The position numbers were made by a program, and so were the translations under genes. The notes beneath the pieces were generated by a model. The model made no database searches. It was not told the origin of the DNA and saw only the letters and a list, made by a program, of their open reading frames with translations. This document shows, piece after piece, positions 1 to 7,964 of a stretch of 7,964 nucleotides of DNA. How positions within the stretch are numbered: the stretch's first letter is position 1; each line of letters starts with the position of its first letter. Source of the stretch: Tannerella sp. (GTDB lineage: Bacteria; Bacteroidota; Bacteroidia; Bacteroidales; Tannerellaceae); contig JAIRLL010000185.1 in NCBI GenBank assembly GCA_031259505.1, forward strand, positions 1 through 7,964. The letters are read 5' to 3'.

Positions 1-2329
<2,329 letters not shown>

Positions 2330-2357
2330 GAATGGGGAATTAAGAAAGTGTAACATG

Positions 2358-2526
2358 TTCCTGGATTGCTTCCTGCTTCGTACCTCGCAGTCGCAAGGAT
2401 GACGGGGACGCCATTCCTGCAACAACACGGTATCTCCGTCATTGCGAGGAGCGTAGCGACGTGGCAATCCAGGACTCTGTTATCTTTCAATCTCACTTTT
2501 TTACCCGCTTAAAGTATTATATCTTA
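2358..2526. repeat. REP-like imperfect palindrome with conserved flank (copy 1)
   Basis: Fills most of the gap between the convergent beta-galactosidase and membrane-protein genes, starting about 30 bp after the first stop codon. The two arms pair in blocks: TCCTGGATTGC (2359-2369) with its perfect complement at 2464-2474, CCTCGCA (2383-2389) with 2443-2449, and ATGACGG (2399-2405) with 2436-2442, leaving a loop of about 30 bases. The right arm (CGTCATTGCGAGGAGCG and on to GGCAATCC) resembles the widespread intergenic 'ATTGCGAGGAGC...GGCAATCC' palindromes of many bacterial genomes; that is recall, not a search. The flank 2475-2526 is not part of the hairpin but recurs in copy 2 at the end of the window, so it belongs to the repeated unit. 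Its position between convergent genes would suit a bidirectional terminator, though there is no classic stem plus U-run. Confidence 0.8.
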
Positions 2527-2572
2527 TTTATTTCGCATCCCTTAGCAGGTCAGGAGTTCTGAATTCAGTTAT

Positions 2573-3595
2573 TCAAAGAGCCCATATCTGCATGAGCGCC
2601 GACAGAAACATGAACACAAGGAAGGTGTAATACAGCAGGAATGCAGCCACGCCGTGTTTGCTGGAAAAGTAGCAGGCAAAAATGAGCGATGCCGGCATGT
2701 ACATAAAATAGAGCACATCGGAAAAATACAGCTTGCTGTATAGAAAAAGGAGCGCGAAGGCATACACTGCGAAGAAAAGCAGGAACGAAAGTATCCGGCG
2801 CGTGTGCGGCGCGCTCGCAAATCCCTGAAAGCGGATGTACAGTGAAATGGCAAGTAGCAGCAGGAAAATGCCTGTCGCTGTCATCCACTGAAAATTGCGC
2901 ATCAAATCTTGCGGGGAAGACATGTCGATGGCTGCCAGTTGATGAACAGAGACGGTGAGCGCCGTAAAGTCGCGCTGCCAGACACACAAACCCAGCACAA
3001 ACCCGTAGACCGTCAAAACGCCGAGCAGGATAGCCAGCAGATTTCTCGTGCCAAGCAGTTTGAATTTATACATGCCGTACCAGTAGACAGGTATGAACCA
3101 AAGCAACTGCACCCATATCAGGCTGCCGAAGCCGAACAGGGCTGCTGCATTGAAAGCCCTTGGCGATTCCATGCGTTCCTGAGACTTGAACAGTTCGAAC
3201 AGTGCGGGGATAAAGAAAAGCATGGCGACTGATGCCGGGCGTACAGGCAGAAATCCCACGTTCGTGCTGCCCAGCAGGAAAAACAGAAGGAAGGGCAGTT
3301 TCGTTTTGTGGCGGATAAGGGTCATGTGGTAGTTCGCTCGCTGCTGCATCAATGCGGTAACGGTCAGGATGACGGCGCCTGAAATGCCCGTAAGGGTACT
3401 GTCCGTCATCAAACTTGAAATAAGACGCCACAGCAGCGTCGCATCCGCATCTGCCGCGGTAGAATAATCACCGGAATACTGATAGGCAAACAACAGGCTG
3501 ACAGCGCAGATGACAAGTGTCATTGTCACGGTATGCCATTGCGACAGTTTCGATTTCAGTTCTCTGCCGTATGTTCTCCGGAAGGCATAATCCAT
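2573..3595 (-). CDS. polytopic inner-membrane protein of unknown function
   Basis: 340 residues, strongly hydrophobic, with about ten predicted membrane helices (roughly residues 22-40, 68-84, 100-118, 121-136, 149-171, 184-205, 236-254, 268-286, 294-310 and 316-337). The N-terminus is short and basic (RRTYGRELKSK), and basic loops after helices 2, 5 and 7 (RHKTK, KFK, RFQ) suggest cytoplasmic faces there. No catalytic motif, ATPase signature or cysteine/histidine cluster is visible. The general look (aromatic-rich helices, about 300-340 residues, downstream of a purine gene) recalls the uncharacterised DUF6427 membrane proteins of Bacteroidota, but I cannot confirm membership. The start ATG lies 9 bp after the purD stop, so the two are very likely co-transcribed and this gene has no promoter of its own visible. 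The Shine-Dalgarno sequence is weak, as usual in this phylum. A transporter or a polymerase/flippase-like role is possible but not supported. Confidence 0.85.
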   Translation of the reverse strand: MDYAFRRTYGRELKSKLSQWHTVTMTLVICAVSLLFAYQYSGDYSTAADADATLLWRLISSLMTDSTLTGISGAVILTVTALMQQRANYHMTLIRHKTKLPFLLFFLLGSTNVGFLPVRPASVAMLFFIPALFELFKSQERMESPRAFNAAALFGFGSLIWVQLLWFIPVYWYGMYKFKLLGTRNLLAILLGVLTVYGFVLGLCVWQRDFTALTVSVHQLAAIDMSSPQDLMRNFQWMTATGIFLLLLAISLYIRFQGFASAPHTRRILSFLLFFAVYAFALLFLYSKLYFSDVLYFMYMPASLIFACYFSSKHGVAAFLLYYTFLVFMFLSALMQIWAL

Positions 3596-3604
3596 GGCTG
3601 CGCT

Positions 3605-4873
3605 TCAAATATCAAATCCAATGTCGCGACGGAAATATTTCCTGTCGAAACGGATAATCTCCGCGCTGCTGTATGATTTCTCCAGGGCTTCTTCTTTTGT
3701 CGCGCCATACGATGATACGGCCAGTACTCGACCGCCGGAGGTGAACACCAGGCCATCAACATCCGTCGTCCCGGCATGAAAAACGATGCTTTCCGTCACT
3801 TTGTCAAGTCCTGCCACCACTTTCCCATTCTCATAGTCTCCCGGATAGCCGCCGCTGACCAGCACGACCGTAGCGGCGTGGCGCACGTCTTCGACGAGCG
3901 TGCATTGCGACAGGGTACCGGCGGCCACGCCCTCAAGCAAATCCACCAGGTCGCTTTGCAGCCGGAGCATTACCGCTTCCGTCTCGGGATCGCCCATACG
4001 GCAATTGTATTCAATCACGTACGGATCGCCCTGCACACTGATCAACCCGAAGAAAATAAATCCCTTGTAGCTTATGTTTTCGGCCTTCAGTCCTTCAACG
4101 GTAGGGCGGATGACGCGCTCTTCCACTTTCCGCATGAACGCTTCGTCGGCAAATGATACGGGCGACACGGAACCCATCCCTCCCGTATTCAGCCCGGTAT
4201 TGCCTTCGCCGATGCGCTTGTAGTCCTTCGCTACGGGCAGTATTTTGTAGTCCGTCCCGTCGGTAAGCACGAAGACCGAACATTCCACGCCGGAAAGAAA
4301 TTCCTCGATCACCACCTTTTTGCTTGCCGCGCCGAACAGGCCTTTCAGCATTGCCCGCAGGTCGATTTTCGCCTTCTTCAGCGTGTCGACAATCAGTACG
4401 CCCTTGCCCGCGGCCAGGCCATCGGCTTTCAGCACATAGGGCGGCGACAGGCGGTTGAGAAACGCCGCGCCTTCGGCAAAATTGGATTCCGAAACGCTCA
4501 GATAGCGTGCCGTAGGGATATGATGCCGCATCATGAACGCCTTGGCAAAATCCTTGCTGCCTTCCAGAAGCGCACCTTCACGGCTCGGCCCTATTACAGG
4601 CACAGATGCCAACTGGGCATTGCGCCTGAAATAATCATAAATACCGTTTACCAGCGGATCCTCGGGGCCGACCACTACCATATTGATATGATACTCAATC
4701 ACAAATTCCCCCAGTCGCTGAAAATCGTTTACCTTGATGGGAACATTGATACCCAGTAAGGCTGTCCCCGCATTTCCGGGCGCAATATACAGTGTGTCAA
4801 GCTTCTTGCTCTGTGACATCTTCCATGCCAGCGCATGTTCACGCCCTCCCGAACCTAATAATAAAATGTTCAT
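3605..4873 (-). CDS. purD: phosphoribosylamine--glycine ligase (GAR synthetase)
   Basis: Catalyses the second step of de novo purine synthesis in the cytoplasm: 5-phosphoribosylamine + glycine + ATP to glycinamide ribonucleotide + ADP + Pi. The 422-residue length is full for the family. Visible in order: the N-terminal Rossmann-like motif GSGGREHA (residues 7-14), GPEDPLVNG (69-77), the ATP-grasp glycine-rich segment [11 protein letters not shown] (149-159), EEFLSGVE (190-197), NTGGMGS (229-235) and the metal/ATP-binding block [13 protein letters not shown] (288-300), followed by the C-terminal domain with GGYPGDY and the terminal [13 protein letters not shown]. No key residue is missing. The ATG at 4873 opens the canonical [10 protein letters not shown] start and sits about 35 bp after a good Bacteroidota promoter. 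The gene heads a probable two-gene operon with the membrane protein. No purine riboswitch is evident in the short leader. Confidence 0.98.
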   Translation of the reverse strand: MNILLLGSGGREHALAWKMSQSKKLDTLYIAPGNAGTALLGINVPIKVNDFQRLGEFVIEYHINMVVVGPEDPLVNGIYDYFRRNAQLASVPVIGPSREGALLEGSKDFAKAFMMRHHIPTARYLSVSESNFAEGAAFLNRLSPPYVLKADGLAAGKGVLIVDTLKKAKIDLRAMLKGLFGAASKKVVIEEFLSGVECSVFVLTDGTDYKILPVAKDYKRIGEGNTGLNTGGMGSVSPVSFADEAFMRKVEERVIRPTVEGLKAENISYKGFIFFGLISVQGDPYVIEYNCRMGDPETEAVMLRLQSDLVDLLEGVAAGTLSQCTLVEDVRHAATVVLVSGGYPGDYENGKVVAGLDKVTESIVFHAGTTDVDGLVFTSGGRVLAVSSYGATKEEALEKSYSSAEIIRFDRKYFRRDIGFDI

Positions 4874-4908
4874 ATCGTTTTATAATATTGATACTTCGTT
4901 TTGCCGGA

Positions 4909-4940
4909 CAAATGTAAGATATAAAAATGAATACTGCAAA
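4909..4940 (-). promoter_or_regulatory. Bacteroidota-type promoter for purD
   Basis: On the minus strand the sequence reads TTTG (4940-4937), then exactly 20 bases, then TACATTTG (4916-4909). This is a complete match to the Bacteroidota housekeeping sigma consensus TTTG-N19-21-TAnnTTTG. The -7 element ends 35 bp before the purD ATG, giving a short untranslated leader with no room for a riboswitch aptamer. Confidence 0.75.
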
Positions 4941-4963
4941 TTTTTATTTTTATGGCCGAATCT

Positions 4964-4995
4964 TTTCCCTACTCGAATAATTCTTGTTATATTTG
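4964..4995 (+). promoter_or_regulatory. candidate divergent promoter toward the DUF6261-like gene
   Basis: TATATTTG at 4988-4995 fits the TAnnTTTG -7 element fully, and TTTC at 4964-4967 (three of four to TTTG) lies 20 bases upstream. It points away from purD. Transcription would begin near 5003, giving a leader of about 520 bases before the DUF6261-like start at 5522. This is a sequence match only; AT-rich DNA throws up such matches by chance. Confidence 0.4.
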
Positions 4996-5244
4996 CCCCC
5001 GAATTTGAGTTTATTATTTTTTCATTTGATATTCATGTCAGCGGAATATTTCGATATATACGGAAATATGTATGAAGAAAGGAGCAAAAAATCCTTTTTC
5101 TCTTCTTCTCACAGCGGCGGGAGCGCTTGCGACAGCAGGTTTTCTCCGGCTTTTCCGGTTTGCGGGCAGAGACTTTCTCCGGCCGGACGCGCCTGTGATG
5201 CGCCGGAGATGTTTTGGAATGTCGACCGGCGTCTCGACATTGAA

Positions 5245-5309
5245 AAACCGTTCCGCAGCCCTTCGAGATACTTTCTTAGCTTTAAGAAACCGTTCCGCAG
5301 CCCTTTGAG
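5245..5309 (+). repeat. 23-bp direct repeat pair flanking a perfect small hairpin
   Basis: Bases 5245-5267 and 5287-5309 are the same 23-mer with one difference (a C at 5264 against T at 5306); both contain ACCGTTCCGCAGCCCTT. The period is 42 bases, a multiple of three, so any open frame across it gains a repeated peptide of 14 residues. Between the copies, and overlapping the second by three bases, is a 7-bp perfect stem TTTCTTA/TAAGAAA with loop GCTT (5272-5289). Only two copies occur, so it is not an array. I suspect it belongs to a dispersed family in this genome, but only one site is visible here. Confidence 0.75.
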
Positions 5310-5344
5310 GGATGAAAAACAAACAGTTTATCACATAACTGTAT

Positions 5345-5394
5345 CCCGCAAAGAACACCGGGAAAGAACTTTGGGGGCTTTGTGTCTTTGCAGG
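5345..5394. repeat. dyad with CTTTG-type arms
   Basis: CCCGCAAAGA (5345-5354) pairs with TCTTTGCAGG (5385-5394) at nine of ten positions, enclosing a 30-base loop with further CTTTG-like words. Intergenic 'CTTTGCGTCTTTGCGG' palindromes are common dispersed repeats in Bacteroidota and relatives as far as I recall, and this looks like a decayed member. Confidence 0.45.
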
Positions 5395-5423
5395 ACAATT
5401 ATATTTTGTTTATTATTCCTCAC

Positions 5424-5462
5424 GAACTGTTTTCCCGCATTGCGGAGAAAACCCGTCAGTTC
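5424..5462. other. strong hairpin about 60 bases before the DUF6261-like start
   Basis: GTTTTCCCGC (5429-5438) pairs with GCGG-A-GAAAAC (5442-5452), ten pairs with one bulged A and a three-base loop. It is extended by GAACTG/CAGTTC (5424-5429 with 5457-5462), which shares one G and needs a four-base bulge. No U-run follows on the plus strand, so it is not a standard terminator. It could act as a leader attenuator, an RNA-stability stem or a protein-binding site. Confidence 0.5.
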
Positions 5463-5521
5463 TTCTGCGAATAACACCTGTATTCAACCGATAATTTTAC
5501 CATATTTAAATATTTAGAGAA

Positions 5522-6250
5522 ATGAAAATCGTACGTATTAATTTAGCTGCTCTTCGCAACGAAGAATGGTTTCAGTTTATGACTGAAATCCGCGACCTGA
5601 TTGTATTGTTCACAGCCGAAGCGCTGTTTATTGTGGAACTGTTTGTGCAGTTCCTGAAACTCTATGCCGATGCCGATGTGGCAATCGAAATCATCCGCAA
5701 AAGTCCCGAAACGGAAAAGATGACGGAAGCCGACCATTTGCGCGATCAGACCTTTCACGGGCTGAATAACACCATTCGCGCAGCCCTCTATCACTACGAT
5801 CCGAAACAGAGCGAAGCCGCTCGCCAGTTGACGATTCTCCTCGACCGCTTCGGCAATCTTGCACGCAAGGCGCCCAACGAAGAAACGGCCGGACTCTACA
5901 ACTTCATACAGGAACTCGAAGGCCAGTATGCCGGATTCGTCACCACGCTCGGACTGACCGAATGGGTCAAAGAACTGTCCATGCGCAACGACGCCTACGA
6001 AACGCTCGTCAAGGCGCGCAATGAGGAAGTCGCCACGCGGCCGAAAATCCGGGTCAAGTCGGTCAGGAACGAACTCGACGACGTCTACCGTCAAATCGTC
6101 GAACGCATCGAAGCCCTCTGTATCGTAAACGGGCCGGAGCAGTTCGCGCCCTTTATCGACCGGCTCAATGCCTTTATCACGCGCTACAACCACGTCATCG
6201 CACAGCGGCACGGACAGCGCAGGCAAGAATCCGATGCCGACGGCAAATAA
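5522..6250 (+). CDS. DUF6261-like protein, function unknown
   Basis: 242 residues, soluble, predicted mostly helical, with no signal peptide or membrane segment. The opening MKIVRINLAALRNEEWFQFMTEIRDL and the C-terminal pattern (NDAYETLVKARNEE, then VRNELDDVYRQIVERIEAL and FIDRLNAFITRYNHVI) match what I recall of the DUF6261 family of Bacteroidales, which has no known function and is often present in several copies per genome. No catalytic motif is evident; long amphipathic helices suggest a helical bundle or self-associating protein. The ATG at 5522 is the natural start: the conserved opening follows directly and an in-frame stop is close upstream. It has no clear Shine-Dalgarno sequence but sits in an A/T-rich stretch. 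The next gene starts 46 bp downstream on the same strand, so co-transcription is possible. The long upstream leader is described separately. Confidence 0.85.
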   Translation: MKIVRINLAALRNEEWFQFMTEIRDLIVLFTAEALFIVELFVQFLKLYADADVAIEIIRKSPETEKMTEADHLRDQTFHGLNNTIRAALYHYDPKQSEAARQLTILLDRFGNLARKAPNEETAGLYNFIQELEGQYAGFVTTLGLTEWVKELSMRNDAYETLVKARNEEVATRPKIRVKSVRNELDDVYRQIVERIEALCIVNGPEQFAPFIDRLNAFITRYNHVIAQRHGQRRQESDADGK

Positions 6251-6296
6251 CAGAAGCAAACAGACGGCAGCGACATTTGCAGGCAAAAACATCTCA

Positions 6297-7358
6297 ATGA
6301 TAAAAACAGGCGACAGGGTGCGATTCCTCAACAGCGTAGGCGGCGGCATAGTCAAGGCTTTTCAGGGTAAAAACATCGTACTGGTAGAAGACGAGAGCGG
6401 ATTCGACTTTCCGGTAGCCATCAGCGAGTGTGTCGTGACAGGTAGCGGCGACGACGCCATGCGCGACAGCCGTCTGCCTGCCGGCGAACCGCCTGCAAAA
6501 CCGCAGAAAAGCGCGCCGGCGCCCGAAGCGCAGATCCGCAACGTCATGGAGACGCCAGGCGGCGAACGGCTCAACGTGTTCCTCGCCTGCCTGCCTGTCG
6601 ACCCGAAGGCGCTGCTGTGCGGCCGCTACGAAATATATTTCATCAACGAAAGCAACTATTATCTGTACTTCAACTATATGCTCCGCAACAACAGCAGTTG
6701 CGAAAGCCGCTTCCACGGGCTGATAGAACCCCATACCAAACTGTTCATGGAAGAATTTCCCAAAGAAGACCTGAACAGCATGGAACGTGTATGCATACAG
6801 ATGATTGCCTTCAAGAAAAACAGACCGTTTGCCCTGAAAAACGCCTTTTCGATCGAGTTGCGTCTCGACACGGTGAAATTCTACAAACGGCACTGCTTCA
6901 CGGAAAATGAATATTTCGACGAAGATGCGCTGATCATACCGGTCGTACGTTCGGATGTGCCGGAGAAGACGCTGCTCGTCCCGGCAACGGAGATTCAGGA
7001 GGCCATGCTCCGGAAAAAACAGGACGACGAACAAAAAACGCCGCCGCCCGCTCCCCGCCACAAAAAAGCCGGCGATCCGGTAGTAGAAGTCGATCTGCAT
7101 ATCGGCCAACTGCTCGACGACACGCGAGGCATGACCGCTTCGGACATGCTCAACTATCAATTAGACAAGTTTCGCGAGACGCTGAAGCAATACGCCGGGA
7201 AGAAAGGGCAGCGGATTGTCTTTATCCACGGAAAAGGCGAAGGCGTCCTGCGCACCGCAATAGAGAAGGAGTTGAAAACACATTACAAATCGTATACGTT
7301 TCAGGACGCTTCGTTCAAGGAATACGGCTTCGGCGCAACGCTCGTGAAAATAAGATAG
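6297..7358 (+). CDS. DUF2027 and Smr domain protein
   Basis: 353 residues from the ATG at 6297, cytoplasmic. An N-terminal SH3/Tudor-like barrel (residues about 1-48, GDRVRF...GGGIVKAF...VLVEDESGFDFPV) resembles the barrel before the Smr domain in MutS2-type proteins. A Pro/Ala-rich linker (57-80) leads to a beta-rich DUF2027 segment (about 91-225), a charged linker with KKQDDEQK, and a C-terminal Smr domain (264-353) carrying the VDLH motif (265-268) and HGKGEG (311-316). Smr domains in other proteins nick DNA or cleave RNA; whether this one is active is inference, but both conserved motifs are intact. An earlier in-frame ATG at 6168 would overlap the DUF6261-like gene by 83 bp and add 43 low-complexity residues, so 6297 is preferred. 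The gene ends 2 bp before the CYTH gene. Confidence 0.92.
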   Translation: MIKTGDRVRFLNSVGGGIVKAFQGKNIVLVEDESGFDFPVAISECVVTGSGDDAMRDSRLPAGEPPAKPQKSAPAPEAQIRNVMETPGGERLNVFLACLPVDPKALLCGRYEIYFINESNYYLYFNYMLRNNSSCESRFHGLIEPHTKLFMEEFPKEDLNSMERVCIQMIAFKKNRPFALKNAFSIELRLDTVKFYKRHCFTENEYFDEDALIIPVVRSDVPEKTLLVPATEIQEAMLRKKQDDEQKTPPPAPRHKKAGDPVVEVDLHIGQLLDDTRGMTASDMLNYQLDKFRETLKQYAGKKGQRIVFIHGKGEGVLRTAIEKELKTHYKSYTFQDASFKEYGFGATLVKIR

Positions 7359-7360
7359 GC

Positions 7361-7834
7361 ATGGCGCAGGAAATCGAACGCAAGTTTCTGGTCGATGGCG
7401 ACTTCATGCCATTCGTCGTCAGCAGTGAGGAAATCGTGCAGGGCTATCTCTGCGCCGATAAGGAAAGGACGGTGCGTGTGCGAATAAGCGGCGCTGAAGC
7501 CTTTCTGAACGTAAAGAGCGCCCCGAACGCACGCGGCTGGAGCCGATACGAATTTGAAACGCCGATACCGCCGGCCGATGCGGAAGAGATGCTGAAACTG
7601 TGTCTGCCGGGAGTCATCAGTAAGGTGCGACACCGAATCGCCGCCGGCAACCGCGTCTGGGAAGTCGATGTGTTTCATGGCGACAGCGAAGGTCTGATTA
7701 TCGCGGAAATAGAACTCGACTCCGAAGACGAGCCTTTCGACCGCCCCGCATGGCTCGGTCGCGAAGTCACCGGCGAGGCGAAGTACTTCAATGCCATGCT
7801 GGCGCAACGGCCGTTCCGGCAGTGGGACGAATGA
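7361..7834 (+). CDS. CYTH (triphosphate tunnel metalloenzyme) protein
   Basis: 157 residues, the usual size of stand-alone bacterial CYTH proteins. These form an eight-stranded antiparallel tunnel that binds triphosphates with divalent metal; characterised short members are inorganic triphosphatases, others adenylate cyclases or thiamine triphosphatases. Seen here: the signature ExExK at Glu4, Glu6 and Lys8 (EIERKFLV), basic tunnel residues Arg39, Arg41, Lys52, Lys88, Arg90 and Arg92, and acidic metal ligands Glu64/Glu66, Glu101/Asp103 and Glu116/Glu118 (AEIELD), with the terminal EVTGEAKYFN helix. All key positions are present, so it should be active; tripolyphosphatase is the likeliest activity, cyclase less so. 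The ATG at 7361 is 2 bp after the Smr stop, indicating translational coupling or at least a shared transcript. Confidence 0.93.
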   Translation: MAQEIERKFLVDGDFMPFVVSSEEIVQGYLCADKERTVRVRISGAEAFLNVKSAPNARGWSRYEFETPIPPADAEEMLKLCLPGVISKVRHRIAAGNRVWEVDVFHGDSEGLIIAEIELDSEDEPFDRPAWLGREVTGEAKYFNAMLAQRPFRQWDE

Positions 7835-7856
7835 ATGAATAACTGAAAGCGACGGC

Positions 7857-7940
7857 TAAGATGTAATACTTTAAGCGAGTAAAAAAGTGAGATTGGAAGA
7901 TAGCAAAGTTCCGGATTGCTTCGTACCTGCCAGTGACATG
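7857..7940. repeat. REP-like element, inverted copy 2
   Basis: Bases 7857-7919 match the reverse complement of 2464-2526 at 56 of 63 positions; all seven differences are transitions. Beyond this, GGATTGCTTCGTACCT and CAGTGAC resemble a shortened arm of copy 1. It begins about 22 bp after the CYTH stop, like copy 1 just after the beta-galactosidase stop, but in the opposite orientation. The right end is uncertain because the window ends at 7964; only the first part of a palindrome is visible. Confidence 0.75.
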
Positions 7941-7964
7941 TTTCGTTATTTGCTTATTATCAGC

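Larger units (their letters stand above)
5003..5521 (+). other. hairpin-rich intergenic leader before the DUF6261-like gene
   Basis: No convincing gene in about 520 bases. Dyads seen: TCTCCGG/CCGGAGA (5176-5182 with 5203-5209), TCTCGA/TCGAGA (5232-5237 with 5263-5268), TTTCTTA/TAAGAAA with a four-base loop (5272-5289), ACAGTT/AACTGT (5323-5328 with 5337-5342), 5345-5394 and 5424-5462 (listed separately). A 78-codon frame at 5072-5308 begins with a signal-anchor-like stretch (MKKGAKNPFSLLLTAAGALA) but then runs into the 23-bp direct repeats and ends inside the second copy. A minus-strand frame over the same DNA is equally open, so neither is called a gene. A weak second promoter candidate is TTTG 5379-5382 with TATATTTT 5400-5407, but its 17-base spacing is short. 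The region may be a structured 5' leader, relics of a repeat element, or both. Confidence 0.5.

Noticed and set aside
4874..4908. Purine riboswitch ahead of purD
   Set aside because: Only 35 bases separate the -7 element from the start codon, too few for a known purine or PRPP aptamer.
5072..5308. 78-codon frame with a signal-anchor-like N-terminus
   Set aside because: No good ribosome site, its second half is made of the DNA repeat, and the other strand is equally open. Kept only as a remark in the leader entry.
5245..5309. Possible CRISPR array
   Set aside because: Only two repeat copies, a 19-base spacer that itself forms a hairpin, and no cas genes nearby.
5038..5358. 106-codon minus-strand frame rich in Arg/Lys
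   Set aside because: Composition follows the repeat and GC-rich stretch; no start context or family resemblance that I can support.
6168..6296. Upstream in-frame start extending the Smr protein by 43 residues
   Set aside because: It overlaps the preceding gene and the added residues are low-complexity; the conserved MIKTGDRVRF start is at 6297.
5543..6355. 270-codon minus-strand frame opposite the DUF6261-like gene
   Set aside because: Antisense shadow; the plus-strand protein matches a family pattern along its length.
6294..7160. 288-codon minus-strand frame opposite the Smr gene
   Set aside because: Antisense shadow of a gene with clear barrel and Smr motifs.
2358..7940. Composite transposon bounded by inverted repeats
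   Set aside because: The inverted copies are small REP-like units; there is no transposase between them and the content is core metabolism such as purD. No target duplications were seen.

Overview
The window looks like a chromosomal segment of a Bacteroidota bacterium, most likely order Bacteroidales. Four things point there: a TTTG-N20-TAnnTTTG promoter of the Bacteroidota type in front of purD; start codons with little or no Shine-Dalgarno sequence; a DUF6261-like protein and a DUF2027-Smr protein, two families I associate with Bacteroidales; and a LacZ-type GH2 beta-galactosidase typical of glycan-degrading gut or oral members. Coding DNA is moderately GC-rich and the intergenic DNA is much richer in A and T. 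Genus cannot be fixed from this sequence.

Layout. Bases 1-2329 (+) are the C-terminal three quarters of a GH2 beta-galactosidase whose start lies outside the window. A convergent 243-bp gap follows, filled mainly by a REP-like inverted-repeat element. On the minus strand, purD (4873-3605) is followed after 9 bp by a roughly 10-helix membrane protein of unknown function (3595-2573), probably one operon read from a good promoter at 4909-4940. A 648-bp non-coding interval (4874-5521) holds that promoter, a candidate divergent promoter, a 23-bp direct repeat and at least six dyads. It leads into three plus-strand genes: a DUF6261-like protein (5522-6250), a DUF2027-Smr protein (6297-7358) and a CYTH/triphosphate-tunnel protein (7361-7834). 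The last two are 2 bp apart and almost certainly co-transcribed. The window ends in a second, inverted copy of the REP-like element.

Functionally this is mostly housekeeping or slowly evolving accessory DNA: lactose/galactoside hydrolysis, the second step of purine synthesis, and a small operon pairing an Smr-domain protein with a CYTH phosphohydrolase-type protein. I found no convincing new defence, mobile or biosynthetic system. The parts most worth a second look are the hairpin-rich leader before the DUF6261-like gene, the inverted pair of REP-like elements, and the Smr-CYTH pairing.
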